Of a stretch of DNA of 23,743 nucleotides, positions 1 to 10,059 are shown in pieces. The notes below the pieces were generated by a model that was given only the letters and a program-made list of their open reading frames with translations, had not been told where the DNA came from and ran no database searches. Numbering within the stretch: the first letter of the stretch is position 1; each line of letters begins with the position of its first letter. The stretch is taken from positions 1 through 23,743 of the forward strand of contig JAWQRM010000356.1 of the NCBI GenBank assembly GCA_033557675.1, given 5' to 3'. Source of the DNA: Coptodactyla brooksi (taxonomy: Eukaryota; Arthropoda; Insecta; Coleoptera; Scarabaeidae). The translations under genes and the position numbers were made by a program.

Positions 1-24
1 ATATATATATATATATATATATAT
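1..24. repeat. (AT)n microsatellite at window edge
   Basis: Twelve uninterrupted AT units open the window, so the tract may continue to the left. It is simple sequence with no coding content. Confidence 0.95.
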
Positions 25-770
25 CCTATCTAATCTCTTTTGAAAATATAGGACATAAAGTTTAATATTTATTGCATTTGACAAAGTTTACTTTGTTATT
101 TATAGTAATTGCTATTGCTGTCCTCAATGCTGACATAAATCTATTAAAAACTGTTTTATGATCGATTCTGCATATATTCCATATTTTGTAAATGCAATTA
201 GTTTATATTACCTTTGGGAAATAAACCATGTCATCGTTACATTAGTTGCTAGCGCTTAACAGGGAAACTAAATGTGATGCATCAGTGAGAGAACTATTTG
301 CAGGGTAACAATTAATTATGGAAGTAAAATAATTTATGTCCTGATACCGTAGTGTTACTTTTACCGACAGCTCTTATAGTAGTCGAATTTTTCCTGTTCT
401 AAACAAATTTTCATTTTGTATTGTGGACCAGCTATTTGTTTATACTAATTTGTTATTGTTTTATGTGATAAAAATGCATGTAATTATAACAAATGTAAGT
501 TTTGAGTTTTGTTAATAACCCATTTAATCATACCAACGTAAATTAGATGTGATTCCTCAAATTAATACAAATCGCACTGAATCAATCAACTGACAAACGA
601 TTTCAATTATCTGCCAGATTTGACAGTAACTGAACTCTCAATAACTTTTAATGACAGTTAAATTCACAACCATAGATAGCTCTCATCGTCCAACTATCAG
701 TTGTATCGTTTTAATAAAACCAAGTATCAACGAAAAGTAATTGCTAATAACTTCCATAACGGTTCAAAAT
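25..770. other. AT-rich non-coding DNA, nothing recognised
   Basis: No frame stays open long enough to support an exon, and no tRNA boxes or known repeat ends were seen. It is intronic or intergenic background. Confidence 0.6.
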
Positions 771-852
771 AGTAATGCACTAAAATTGGGGGTTCGGAAC
801 CTTCGTTACAAAGTAAAGCAAATGTCACCACTATACCAAAATGGGAAAAAGA

Positions 853-897
853 ATGCTCGCCGTACGTTTCGCTAACCAAGTTAGCATTATCAGGAGC
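853..897 (-). ncRNA. Hammerhead-like motif, left arm (degenerate)
   Basis: On the minus strand this reads CTGATAA, one unpaired T, a perfect stem GCTAAC-TTG-GTTAGC, then GAAACGTA. The arrangement matches the hammerhead core (CUGANGA, stem II, GAAA), except that position 8 is A instead of G and one base is unpaired before stem II. Loss of G8 should abolish cleavage. GCTC before the core can pair with GAGC after it, as a stem I with an internal loop. This is a relic at best. Confidence 0.35.
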
Positions 898-940
898 GAT
901 GGAAGACTGACGAAAGACTAATAAAAGACCAGTCTTTCAT

Positions 941-984
941 CGCTCCTGATGATGCTGACTTGGGTAGCGAAACGTTAGCGAATA
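941..984 (+). ncRNA. Hammerhead-ribozyme-like motif, right arm
   Basis: CTGATGA at 946-952 matches the invariant CUGANGA box. It is followed by one unpaired T (953), a stem II of GCTGAC/GGTAGC around a TTG loop (954-968, with one G-U pair and one mismatch), and GAAAC at 969-973. ACGTT at 972-976 would supply a very short stem III and the N-U-H cleavage triplet. CGCT at 941-944 can pair with AGCG at 977-980 as stem I. The extra base between the CUGAUGA box and stem II, and the bulged C before it, depart from the canonical structure. The sequence supports resemblance, not activity. Confidence 0.4.
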
Positions 985-1030
985 CGTCTAGCATTCTTTC
1001 TCACATTTTGGTATAGTGGTAGTAATGCAC

Positions 1031-3169
1031 AATCCTTACAATTTTAATTCAGAATTTCATGTAGAAATCAAAAAAATTATTTGCACTAATTAAAATATTT
1101 AGTTCAAAGATATATTCTTAATAGAAAAAAAAGCCTTTTTTCAAAACATAATAAGGTATAAGACAATACGAACCTGAAAACCTTATTGTTTTAATTTCTA
1201 CCTTATATTTATAACAGAGTTTTGATCGATACCGTTATGTGCGAGCTACGATGCTTACAATCCTGAATTTTTCTTAGAATGCAAAATTTTTACTGTTGAA
1301 CTAGGTAACCTGCTCGCTGTTCTTATTGATCACACTCCGTGGATAATAAATAATTCACCACAATGAATAATACTTAAACGTCAACTCATTTCAAGAGCTC
1401 GAGATACAGAAAAATTATTCTGTTACTTGTCGATTGAAATTTTGATGATAAAATAAGTAATAGTAAATACAAAAGCAATTTGTTTTTTTATAAATATTTT
1501 ATGATTATTGCAATAAGCTTGTAATTTTACAGCCACTTATGTTTAACATTAAGTAATTTTGCAAAGTATCAATGCAAATAGTGACGAAATTCTTTCCAAG
1601 TGAGGCTAAATAAGGTACTGAAATCATTAAAACATCAGTCAGTAATTACTCATAACGTAAACACATAAAGACCTACATTTTTAACAGGAAATCAATACTT
1701 GTTACTTATTTAAGCGATACCCGGCAAGCTCTAGCGTAATATTGATCCTATCGAATTAAAGTTAAAAAATTAGACCGGAAGGATTATTTTTACTAAACTG
1801 TTGAAGTGAGACAAATACTTTAACCATTTCAAAATTATTTTCGAAAGTATGCTTAAATAGCACTTAGCAAAAGTTAAAAAAATCTGGGTCGAAATATATT
1901 TATTTGGAGTAAATTACGAATTTTACTAAATATAATATATATCTGACGTTCGCGTTGTTAAATTATTCAATGGAAGGGGAGGGTAAAGCGAATATCGACG
2001 ATAATACGAGCTAATTGCCACTGACTGTTCACCAGACGTGCGTTCTAAATGCAAAAGGCTTCACTCGTTTATTTGTTTGCTCGTTTCGATAGAGTATTCA
2101 GCAGTCTCCGCGTAAAAATTTTAATATTCATGCATCCAGCCGCTTCAGTCAAACACCTGTACTGTTGTTTTCGTTTTTATAGTTTTCATAATTGAGCGAT
2201 GGTCAAAGCAGAGGTTGATCTTTTCACTGCTTTTTTAACAATCTGCCTGAATTAATTAACAGTATATACCGAGTGCCTTAAAGTAATGGAGAGGGATGTA
2301 CCTTTTTAATCACTCGTCTACTCATAAACACGTCTTAATGACGAAGGTATAAATACTGACTGTAGCTTGCTTTTACACGGCGTGAATTTATTGCTACGAC
2401 ATCTCTTAGCTTTAATGATACCATCCATCATCTTTTTTTATGTAGCTACATAAAATATGCTTTGGGTCACAGAGAGAATAGTTAAAAAATACCAAAGTTT
2501 ACCATTTTAAAATAATTCAGTGCTTGCCATCATCATTAACTGATCATCTATGACTTGTTTTTCTATTTAATATTCGGTTGATAAACACTGAAGCGGAATT
2601 CAGTATTAGTAAACCATTAGCTCCTTATATATTTTTATTACATCTACTCATTTAAATTTTGTCCAAAATTTTTGAATATTCTACTAGGTCTAGATTTTTT
2701 GTTTCTTTTTACACAAACCACGATTTTGGATAACATACAGTATGCTTTTAGGAATATCAAGTTAATTGTTGTGTTAATTGTTCTGCAATCGGTCGTAGGA
2801 GGTCGAGAGGGATCGAAACTATTTGTCTAAGGTCTTGGATCTTGTTGGTAGCATTTTCTTTCTTCGTTTTCCCTTCAAAAAGTTGAATAGTAAACCAGTT
2901 TTAATAGAAAATAAATCAATAGCAACAAAAACACCAAGCTTTTTATAATTTGTGAAACGCTATAGTGAATGTGGACGGAAGATATATTATACTACACAGA
3001 TGAAACATGATGCGGTGCGAATGATTAAAAAAATCGGTTTTTTTATTATTATGTATGTATTCTATTTGGGTTTTGCAAAAAAAAAACATTATTATGATTA
3101 TTTCCAGTGCACTGCCGGCCGATTTAAAAACTTGGCAATTCCTGATGCTTTTCTAAACATCAGTGTAAA
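1031..3169. other. Non-coding AT-rich DNA, nothing recognised
   Basis: No reading frame resembles a protein, including the 103-codon open frame at 2952-3263, which begins at a non-ATG codon and runs into an interspersed repeat. Somewhat less AT-rich patches occur around 1940-2130 and 2785-2870 but show no motif that can be named. Confidence 0.6.
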
Positions 3170-3412
3170 GTTCAAAGTTACCACCAAAAACACATTTTTT
3201 GCAATATTTCAAAAACCAAACGAGATATCGAGATCGGCTTATTACTACACCGTTCCTTGTTAGCAGCCATACATTTTAAGTTGAAAAAGAACAGTGGTGC
3301 ACCCACGGGCTCGTTAGGGGGTTAAAGAATACCAATTTTTCTCACTCCTGCTCTTGTGTATTATAAATTTAATTTTTCTTTTTTTAATCTTTAGACTACA
3401 TAAAAAAATAAA
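3170..3412 (+). repeat. Interspersed repeat, left copy of an inverted pair
   Basis: This block matches the reverse complement of 3757-3999 with moderate divergence: both share a GAGATATC-like core, TTCCTTGTTAGCA, and a GTTAGGGGGTTAAA run. In one frame the translations of both copies resemble each other, but each is broken or lacks any recognised domain. I read it as an old interspersed repeat, not a gene. Which transposon class it belongs to is not visible. Confidence 0.7.
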
Positions 3413-3756
3413 AATTTTTAGGTTAAGTACCTCAACCATATGGATAATTTTTACGAAATCCTTATTGTGACCAGATTATATAATAATTAGCTTGTACGTA
3501 AAGTATTATTTTAATCAGTCTAATGTGGCAGTTTAACATTGACTTGCAGATTAGCATTTCAAAATATCAATTGTGTGCATTGGCAATCATAAACACATTA
3601 ATTACTAATATAACAAAGAATTTTTAATTTAAATACAATGCGACATTAAACTTAATTTCAAATATATGAAGAGAAATAGTCTTCTGTAGGGGTACATAGA
3701 AATTCGATAACTTCCCAAAATGGACGTTTAAAAAAAATCTACAGACCCATAACTAC
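3413..3756. other. Spacer between the two inverted repeat copies
   Basis: About 340 bases of AT-rich DNA with no open frame, structure or motif that I could support. Confidence 0.6.
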
Positions 3757-4130
3757 TATTTTTTCATGTAGTTCTAAGATTAAAAGAAGACAAATTAAAT
3801 CTATAATATACAAGTGCAATAGTGAGAAACACTGATATTTTTTTAACCCCCTAACAGTCCCGCGGGTGCGCCACCGTTCTTTTTTCAACCTAAAGTGTAC
3901 GGTTGCTAACAAGGAACAATGTGGTCTGTAGCCGATCTTGATATCTCTTCTCGTTTCTGAACTATTGCAAAATAGGTGTTTTTGAGAATAACTATGAGCT
4001 ACCATTGCACACCCCAAAACCAAAAACAGGATGCTAAAAAATAGGTGTGAAATATTCCTCTGTGTTCTATATTCTAACCAAATTTTATCAAAATCGGAGA
4101 GATCTACTTGGGTGCCTTTCCTTGTAAGTA
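3757..4130 (-). repeat. Interspersed repeat, right copy of an inverted pair (longer)
   Basis: Positions 3757-3999 pair with 3412-3170. The segment from 4000 to about 4130 has no partner in the left copy but continues naturally, so this copy appears more complete on that side. A 94-codon minus-strand frame (3739-4023) overlaps it. That frame resembles no protein I know, and its counterpart in the left copy contains stops, so I do not call it a gene. The upper end near 4130 is approximate. Confidence 0.6.
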
Positions 4131-6500
4131 GGTGATCTCAATTAATTTACATTAACGTACATTATTAATTCAAGTTTTACTACAATTCAGTTTTAAATTG
4201 TGTTTATTCGTAGTCTTAAAATAATGACTCCAGTCGACAGCAGTGTACAAGAACAGCTAGTATAGTTCGAACATTATTTATATTATGCTGTTTAACAATG
4301 CAACTGTAATAGTTTTAATGCACCCGAAATAGGTTTAGACCTAAACTAATCATTTATGTCGCTGCTAGCTGGTGGATTTCTGTGAAAGTACATGCAAATA
4401 TACTAAAGTTACCTAATATAAGAACAAGCGTGTAGTGCTTAGTCAATTAGATTATACACTATTAAGTTATAGCTCTTAGCTTATTAAAAGATATCTAAGA
4501 ATCTTTTTTCTTTAAATTCATCCTTCTTTTGTACTTAAATGGCAGAGACAGCACCTACATGAGAGAAAATTGTGTAGATCCCAGGTAATTGTAGTATTTT
4601 AATCGCATACAGTAATTAAGCTCACGTATTATTTATGTTACATAAAGGACCAATGTTACGACCCAACTTTATGTAATAAAATATACAGCGTATACTTATA
4701 GTTCAATTAAAGCTATATAGTACTATAGTTATGTAGTAAGATATTTAGGTTTGAATTCATAGTGGATTACGAAATCCTTAAAGCTCAGCTTCATACTTCT
4801 TCATTACCATCACTCCTCCTATTTTGAAATTTCTTTGAATTCTACAGCAACCGAGGATTCAATTTATTCGGTTTAAGCCTTCATCGATGAAGTCTCTACA
4901 AAACTTTCAGTTACCTCGAAGACCAATCTAGTCTAGGTTTGCGTTAGCTTTTTTTTGCTATTATATCGTATTAAATTTCATAAGTGTGCTGTTGATGATA
5001 GTTGAATTTTTTCAAGCTCCAACTTCCATTTCGCGAAAAATTCGAATCTTATCCAAGGTCATAAAAATGCACTTTGTTTAATTAACGTAGCACGTTTGAA
5101 ATACGGCAGGAGCTCCGATGTGATAATTATGCTGGAGGTGTGATTGAAAATTGACCACAAAACGTCACCTTAAAACTCTCTTAAATACACAATTTTCTGA
5201 AAACTTGTCTTTAAACAATTACCTGCAAAACAAAAATTAAACTGCATGAAGTCCACAGAAACATTTTAAATCCTGATAAGTCTACTACGCCGACATTTAA
5301 CCTATTTGAAGACATTACTTTTATATAATTTTGAACTTTTCAACACATCATATAATACCACGTCAATATAAGAATGTTCTATACAACTTTTCATTTGAAT
5401 AGGTTTACTCTCAATGTATGTCAGAAATATACTCCACTTATAACACTGTTGGAGGCATCGCCTCGAATAATTGTAATAAAAACTGACATAAGTGACAGTG
5501 AACGTAAGCCCTATTATAGAAACTCACTAGCCACATTACTATAGTATATTTTGAAATAAACCATGAGCCACAGTGACAAATGAGAATGAAATGCAATTAG
5601 CAGTTTCTACACCTTGCTTTTAAGTTAAGGTATACGATCTCGCTATTGTTGACCTTGACCTTTTACTCTTGATCCTGCACAACAACCGCAATATCACCAT
5701 CTGCTTTTATAGTAAGATATTTATGATAGAGCGCAGTCAACAAATCATGCCCTGGGTGCTGTAAACCGAATTACTTATTTTTGAACAAACTGCCTTTTTT
5801 CTACCTTGTGGGTGGATTATATATTATTAGAACACTGATAATAAGTATATAGGACATAGACTATATCATAAATTACAGATGCAAATTTTGTGGTTTCTGC
5901 CTGAAATAGTTAAGACTACTCATTGTCAGCATGTTATTTCTTGATTAATCTTCTAGGATAGGACTTTGGGTTCCCCAATTAGGAGATGTATTTTTTGTAA
6001 ATGGTTTCTGGGATTCTGAAGAAATACGTTGTTAAGAGAGAATAAAAACAAGTCCAATAAAATTGTCCGGGAAATTTTCGCTAAAAAATTCATTGGTGTT
6101 CATGCAATGAATACGATAGCAATCATAAACAAAACTGATAGATAATCTTATGGTACTCTTAATCTTATATTCCTATGGTACCATTATTTCCAGACGAGGT
6201 TTAATCCTGCCGGTAATGATAAAATACAGGTTCTATTTTGTTCGAAGCAGAGGTATACTTAGTGAAGCACAAGTTGTTATATGTATGTTTCAGGTAAGCG
6301 TTAAACTGCACTTTATTTAACACAGCACCTTAGGACATTGATAACACAACATATTCTTATTCTAACTTCAACTACCTACATATAATATAATAGAAATGTT
6401 TTCATCAAACAAATATGTTTGATAGATACATCTATTTCCTATGGGTGCTTTTTCTATCACACTATGCTGTCCAACAATACTATTCTTTTACTTGTTGTCG
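4131..6500. other. Non-coding AT-rich DNA with a few short motifs
   Basis: No exon-like frame was found. There is a 14-bp perfect palindrome at 4879-4892 (CTTCATCGATGAAG) and a paired nuclear-receptor half-site at 5650-5661, listed separately. TATGGTAC occurs twice near 6150 and 6173. Nothing else stands out. Confidence 0.6.
5650..5661 (-). promoter_or_regulatory. Tandem AGGTCA half-sites (possible nuclear receptor site)
   Basis: The plus strand reads TGACCTTGACCT. The minus strand therefore carries AGGTCAAGGTCA, two perfect nuclear-receptor half-sites with no spacer, and within it TCAAGGTCA, the extended site type bound by monomeric receptors such as FTZ-F1 and ERR. Whether it is used is unknown: it lies far from any identified promoter, and a single site can occur by chance. 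Confidence 0.25.
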
Positions 6501-7047
6501 ACATATCTTAGCTTTTCGCTATGTTTAGGGACTTATTAGAGTCATATATAAAGTGCAAGACGAAGCAAGGAAGAAAATATATAAAGATGATACATTTTTC
6601 ATCGTTGTTGATTTCCTGCCACGTTATTGACACAGTAATAATTGTTTCCAATAAACGTATGGTTGTAACGCGTTTTTCCAGCATCACTTGTATTTTAATT
6701 CGTAGATTAATCTTCGTGTCTCGGATGCTTCTGATTAGACCATCATATTTCCTTCTCAGTTTTCTTATGACACTCCTGAAGGCAACCTTCTCGCGATTGA
6801 AATTTTATTCGGCATAATTTCCAAATTTGGACCAGCTGTTGGTCTTGATCTGCTGCATCAATGTTTTTTTGCCCTCACTTCTTTTGTGCATATATACAAA
6901 ATAATGTTGATGATTATATTCTTCACGCCTTCTTTTCAAGCTATTTTCTCCTCGTTTGTAACAACCACTAAATCCACCGTTTAGTCCATTTTCCATTGTC
7001 TTTAACCCTTTTTTCATCATTTCAGAAGACTGCAATATTATCTTCAC
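6500..7047 (-). pseudogene. Possible remnant of an unrecognised coding sequence
   Basis: On the minus strand a single frame runs from 7047 to about 6500, interrupted only by a TAA at 6805-6807. That is roughly 180 codons with one stop in DNA where stops are frequent. The translation is rich in Lys and Arg with alternating hydrophobic residues (for example FRSVIRKLRRKYDGLIR), suggesting amphipathic helices. No family, signal peptide or catalytic motif was recognised. A plus-strand frame (6521-6817) overlaps it and is probably its shadow. It could equally be a chance open stretch. Confidence 0.2.
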
Positions 7048-8228
7048 CGACTTCTATTTCTCTTTAAATTTTCCTATATGGGTATTACAGTAGGTTCTAT
7101 ATACTATACTATAATTCTTCTTCATATTACTTTTTCTTAGCTACCCATTTGAGCTCTTCTACCTTTATGCTCTTCTATGATTTATTTAACAATTTTCTCA
7201 TTGCAAATTTTACCACGTTTAAGTAAGTAGTTCCATTTCGATATGTTAACAAGCAAAATAACACGCGTTTCTGTCTTCTAATTTGTAGAAATTGAATTAT
7301 TCAAAATGAAAGAAATCGTAACAGGTTAAACAATGCTCGAGATATAATTTTTTTTCAGTAAAATAATGTTTGTTTGAGTTACCAGCTTGTGGAAATGTAT
7401 TATACGTATTTAGAACAATTCAAAATCTGTTCTAATACGTACTTTATTTACTAAAACACAACAACTGTTTCGGTATACAATGTCCACTTCAGGAGCCATT
7501 TAGACCGCAAATCAAACAATGTATGTTTTAGTTTGCGCTATAAACTGAAAATAATGGAGCATCTCAAAGCTCTTACTGTTTCCAATTCGAACAGCATATG
7601 GAAAATAATATCACCTTTTCCAGATAAATTCTTGAAATCATGTGCGGGTTGCCATAGAAATACACATCCATAAAGATTGGTTGAGTACAACGTGTAGGAT
7701 GCAATATTCGTTTCGCTTTGAAGGATGCATTAGAATATATATGAAAGAATCCGGTAAAATGTCAGCACCACATGCGTAGAACATCTGACGTAATTTTTGC
7801 TATATATTCGTCCATAGCACAAAATATGCCTCGGAGCCTTATTAGAATTTCACTTTGATCTTTATAGCATTTTAAAGATACATATAAATTAAACTTTAAA
7901 CTTTGGAAGTGTAATATAAATTTATTACGCTTTTTGCTACTTAAAAAGAGCACACTTTTTAAGTAGCAAAACACCTATACAACATCAGAACACGTATACA
8001 TATATGAGTAATTAAATGAGGTAGATGGATAAAGGTACGAAGTAGCAATTTAGGATTTCTACGCAAATAAATTATTGATAATAGTAATTAAATCCTTTTA
8101 ATATATAGAGATAAATATAAACACATATTAAAAAAACAATATTAAACACATAAAAAACACACAGACCAAGCAATGTAATGTTTTTCTTCTAATGTTTTCA
8201 CTTAGAAGATCTTCCTGTACGTTATATA
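7048..8228. other. Non-coding AT-rich DNA containing two hairpins
   Basis: No coding frame is supported; the 70-codon minus frame at 7762-7974 starts inside a hairpin and has no recognisable features. Besides the perfect hairpin at 7932-7971 there is an imperfect one at 7403-7441 (TACGTATTTAGAACA against TGTTCTAATACGTA, one bulged base). On the minus strand at about 7459-7496 there is a CCTGAAG to CCGAAACAG arrangement. Confidence 0.55.
7932..7971. repeat. Perfect 17-bp inverted repeat with 6-base loop
   Basis: TTTTGCTACTTAAAAAG at 7932-7948 is exactly reverse-complemented at 7955-7971, around AGCACA. It would form a stable hairpin in DNA or RNA. No flanking target duplication was noticed, and its role is unknown. 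Confidence 0.9.
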
Positions 8229-9267
8229 CAGGGTGTATAAAATTAACTCTGCACTATTAGTAACTTCTTTATTATTGTAGCTACAAATTTGACTAAATTA
8301 GCAAATAATTGTATCTTTTTATGCTGTTGCGTTTTCGAATTATTTTAAGAAATAATATTTTTTAAATGAAGCACCTTGTATAATTGTAGATACTTCAATA
8401 GAACATTTAATTTGAAATAAAAAAGTTCCCATGCGTAATTTCCCTAAAGTGAAAATTAACAGAATTTCAGTAGAAAATAAAATAAATAGCTTTCGTTAAA
8501 ATACCACGAAAAATCAGTTATACCATGGAACATTTGTCGATACTTGTCACATTACCTGCAGCGCAGTAACATCAGAATAATTTTGTTAAATGTATAATAA
8601 AAACAATAATTGCGGTTTAAAGTATCAATATTTTGAAAAATGCCACCTACACACGTTGAAAAATGTGATATGTAAGAAGCATATTATGTTTGTAGAAAAA
8701 ATACACTCGAAGAAGGTTGACATTTTGTCACTGGTATATTAATTATTGCAATAAAAGTCCACATAACTTTCGACAAGTTTTATGGAGTAGCGAAGCCAAT
8801 TTTTCAAACTGTGGAATTTTAAACAGAAAAAACAACCACTATTGGAGTAGAGAAAACCCTTTCCTTGTTTGTCCAGATAAACCACAAGTTCGATTTTCTC
8901 TAAATCTTTGGTGTAGAGTAATTAATTCAAACATTGTAGGTCCTCATTTTTATCACGGCATCTTGGTGGGTCAAAGATATTTACAATTTCTTACAAATAT
9001 ATTGGAACATTTTTTGGATGCCAAGTGCCTGATTTCTTAAACAGAATTTTTGTCAATCAATGGATTGGAAGAAGAGTTCCTGTTAACTGGCCTCCACGTT
9101 CACCAGATATCACACCTCTTGAACAAGAAATATAAATGAATTACAAGATAAAATTGCTATCAAAAATCAAAGTTATCAGAGAAACTGAAGGACGGACAAT
9201 TTTAAAAGCTGTGCAAAGCGTTCGGAAAAGTGCGCAAAAATGTATTGAACAAGAAGGCAATGTTTAA
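8229..9267 (+). mobile_element. Degenerate IS630/Tc1/mariner-type transposon 1
   Basis: The 5' end is placed at CAGGGTGTATAAAATT (8229), preceded by TA, because the neighbouring transposon of the same superfamily begins with the near-identical CAGRGTGTAAC. A transposase remnant follows at 8717-9267. The region between 8250 and 8716, where the N-terminal DNA-binding part should be, holds no recognisable coding sequence. No matching 3' terminal repeat (ending ACACCCTG) was found downstream, so the 3' end is missing or too diverged and the given end is that of the coding remnant. Confidence 0.6.
8717..9267 (+). pseudogene. Broken DDE transposase (DDE_3 type), central and C-terminal parts
   Basis: The translation follows the insect DDE_3 transposase pattern in order: FCHWYINYC near the start, VLWSSEANF at the first catalytic site, NNHYWSRENP, FSLNLWCRV, IVGPHFYHGIL and YLQFL. 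After a frameshift between about 9030 and 9060 it continues with WIGRRVPVNWPPRSPDITPL, then an in-frame TAA at 9133-9135, and ends with KCIEQEGNV and TAA at 9265-9267. Family members normally have Asp-Glu-Ala at the first catalytic site; here the Asp is Ser. The expected segment with the second catalytic Asp (QHDGAP type) is deleted at the frameshift, and the usual FFLWG stretch after SPDITPL is gone. The N-terminal DUF4817 helix-turn-helix region is not visible. It cannot encode an active enzyme. Confidence 0.85.
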
Positions 9268-9642
9268 GTAATTTATTATTGTATATAGTAATTTAAATTG
9301 TTACTGTTCGTTAACAAGTACTATGTGTTCTTAACTTTAATGGTTTCATTGTAATTCTGCAAATAGCAGCTTGTGCTTTACGAAACTCATTTTTTTGTGC
9401 CCTACACTACTAAACAAGCTAACCTTATAAAATACCTATTCTTAGTCAAATTAAATACATTTAATTTGACCATTAACATAGACTCAAATCCTCATAAATA
9501 GCGATAAGGGCTTCAATTTCCGGGCAAAGGGCAAGGATCACAACACGGCGGACCCGTAATGTGATCGTTGTGTGATAGAATCCTGAGTCACAATACGGGA
9601 CCCCTGTAGTGAAGGTGTTAACTAGTAGTATATATATATATG
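9268..9642. other. Spacer between two transposons, with a palindrome
   Basis: No gene. A near-palindrome at 9445-9470 has 12-bp arms (GTCAAATTAAAT) around AC. A somewhat GC-richer patch at 9510-9610 gives a 60-codon minus frame (9473-9655) that I do not consider real. The tract TATATATATAT just before 9642 borders the next transposon. Confidence 0.55.
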
Positions 9643-10016
9643 CAGAGTGTAACAAAAATGTGGTCCGCTGCTTCAGGGGCGTGTTCTATACATCAAAATG
9701 AACAAAAAAGTTCATATAAACCTATGTCCAAAAATGAGCTGTTTTCATGTTACAGTGATTCTTACGAAGAAAGTTTTTTTATTAATAAAATAAAAATAAA
9801 GTAAAAAAACATAGCTATCCCTGGAAATACAATACTGAAATGATCTTAGTTGTCATTGCAATAAATATCAAGCAGCCTTTCATCAAAAAATTAAATAAAA
9901 TCGTTTGTCACTCTCGTAATTAGTAACAAATTCGGTAAAATCTACTGCATGAAAATAGAACATTATTCAAATGCAGAAATAGTTGACATGCGTTTGATGT
10001 ATGGCTTGCTAACTGT
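9643..10016 (+). repeat. Left inverted arm of transposon 2
   Basis: This is an inverted copy of 10757-11122. Homology stops sharply after GGCTTGCTAACTGT at 10016, where the left sequence passes into the truncated 3' end of the transposase. It contains a duplicated transposase start codon at 9949. Confidence 0.92.
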
Positions 10017-10059
10017 CCTCATACTTAGAAATCAAACGGATTTAAATCCGGTGACCTAA
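9949..10059 (+). pseudogene. Duplicated transposase N-terminal fragment fused to antisense transposase sequence
   Basis: A 36-codon frame starts at the ATG duplicated with the left arm. Its first 23 residues (beginning MKIEHYSNAEIVDMRL) match the transposase N-terminus encoded at 10824 on the other strand. After 10016 the frame reads through the C-terminal transposase region in antisense and stops at 10057-10059. It is a by-product of the rearrangement and is unlikely to have a function of its own. Confidence 0.7.

Larger units (their letters stand above)
781..1020. mobile_element. Short non-autonomous palindromic element, copy 1, with two hammerhead-like arms
   Basis: The two arms (827 to about 907 and about 933-1020) are imperfect inverted repeats starting ACCACTATACC and ending GGTATAGTGGT, so a transcript could fold into one long hairpin. 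The left end carries 46 extra bases (781-826) with no partner in the right arm. Copy 2 at 13114-13272 keeps the counterpart of those bases, so the right arm of copy 1 looks truncated rather than terminal. The element encodes no protein. Each arm contains a CTGATRA, stem and GAAAC arrangement resembling a hammerhead ribozyme core. Small retroelements with such ribozymes (retrozymes, and pseudo-LTRs of Penelope-like elements) are known from animals; assigning this copy to one of those classes is inference. A simple foldback or MITE-like element is the alternative. Confidence 0.65.
771..1030. repeat. 10-bp direct repeats flanking a 240-bp insertion (likely target-site duplication)
   Basis: AGTAATGCAC occurs at 771-780 and again at 1021-1030, exactly bordering the palindromic block at 781-1020. 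The right copy directly abuts the inverted arm ending GGTATAGTGGT. A perfect 10-bp direct repeat on the boundaries of a repeat found elsewhere in the window is what a target-site duplication looks like. That reading is inference, because the empty site is not available. Confidence 0.65.

Noticed and set aside
788..802. GGTTCGGAACC resembling a tRNA B box
   Set aside because: There is no matching A box or cloverleaf; it belongs to the palindromic element.
2952..3263. 103-codon open frame on the plus strand
   Set aside because: It starts at a non-ATG codon, has low-complexity content and runs into an interspersed repeat whose other copy is open in a different frame.
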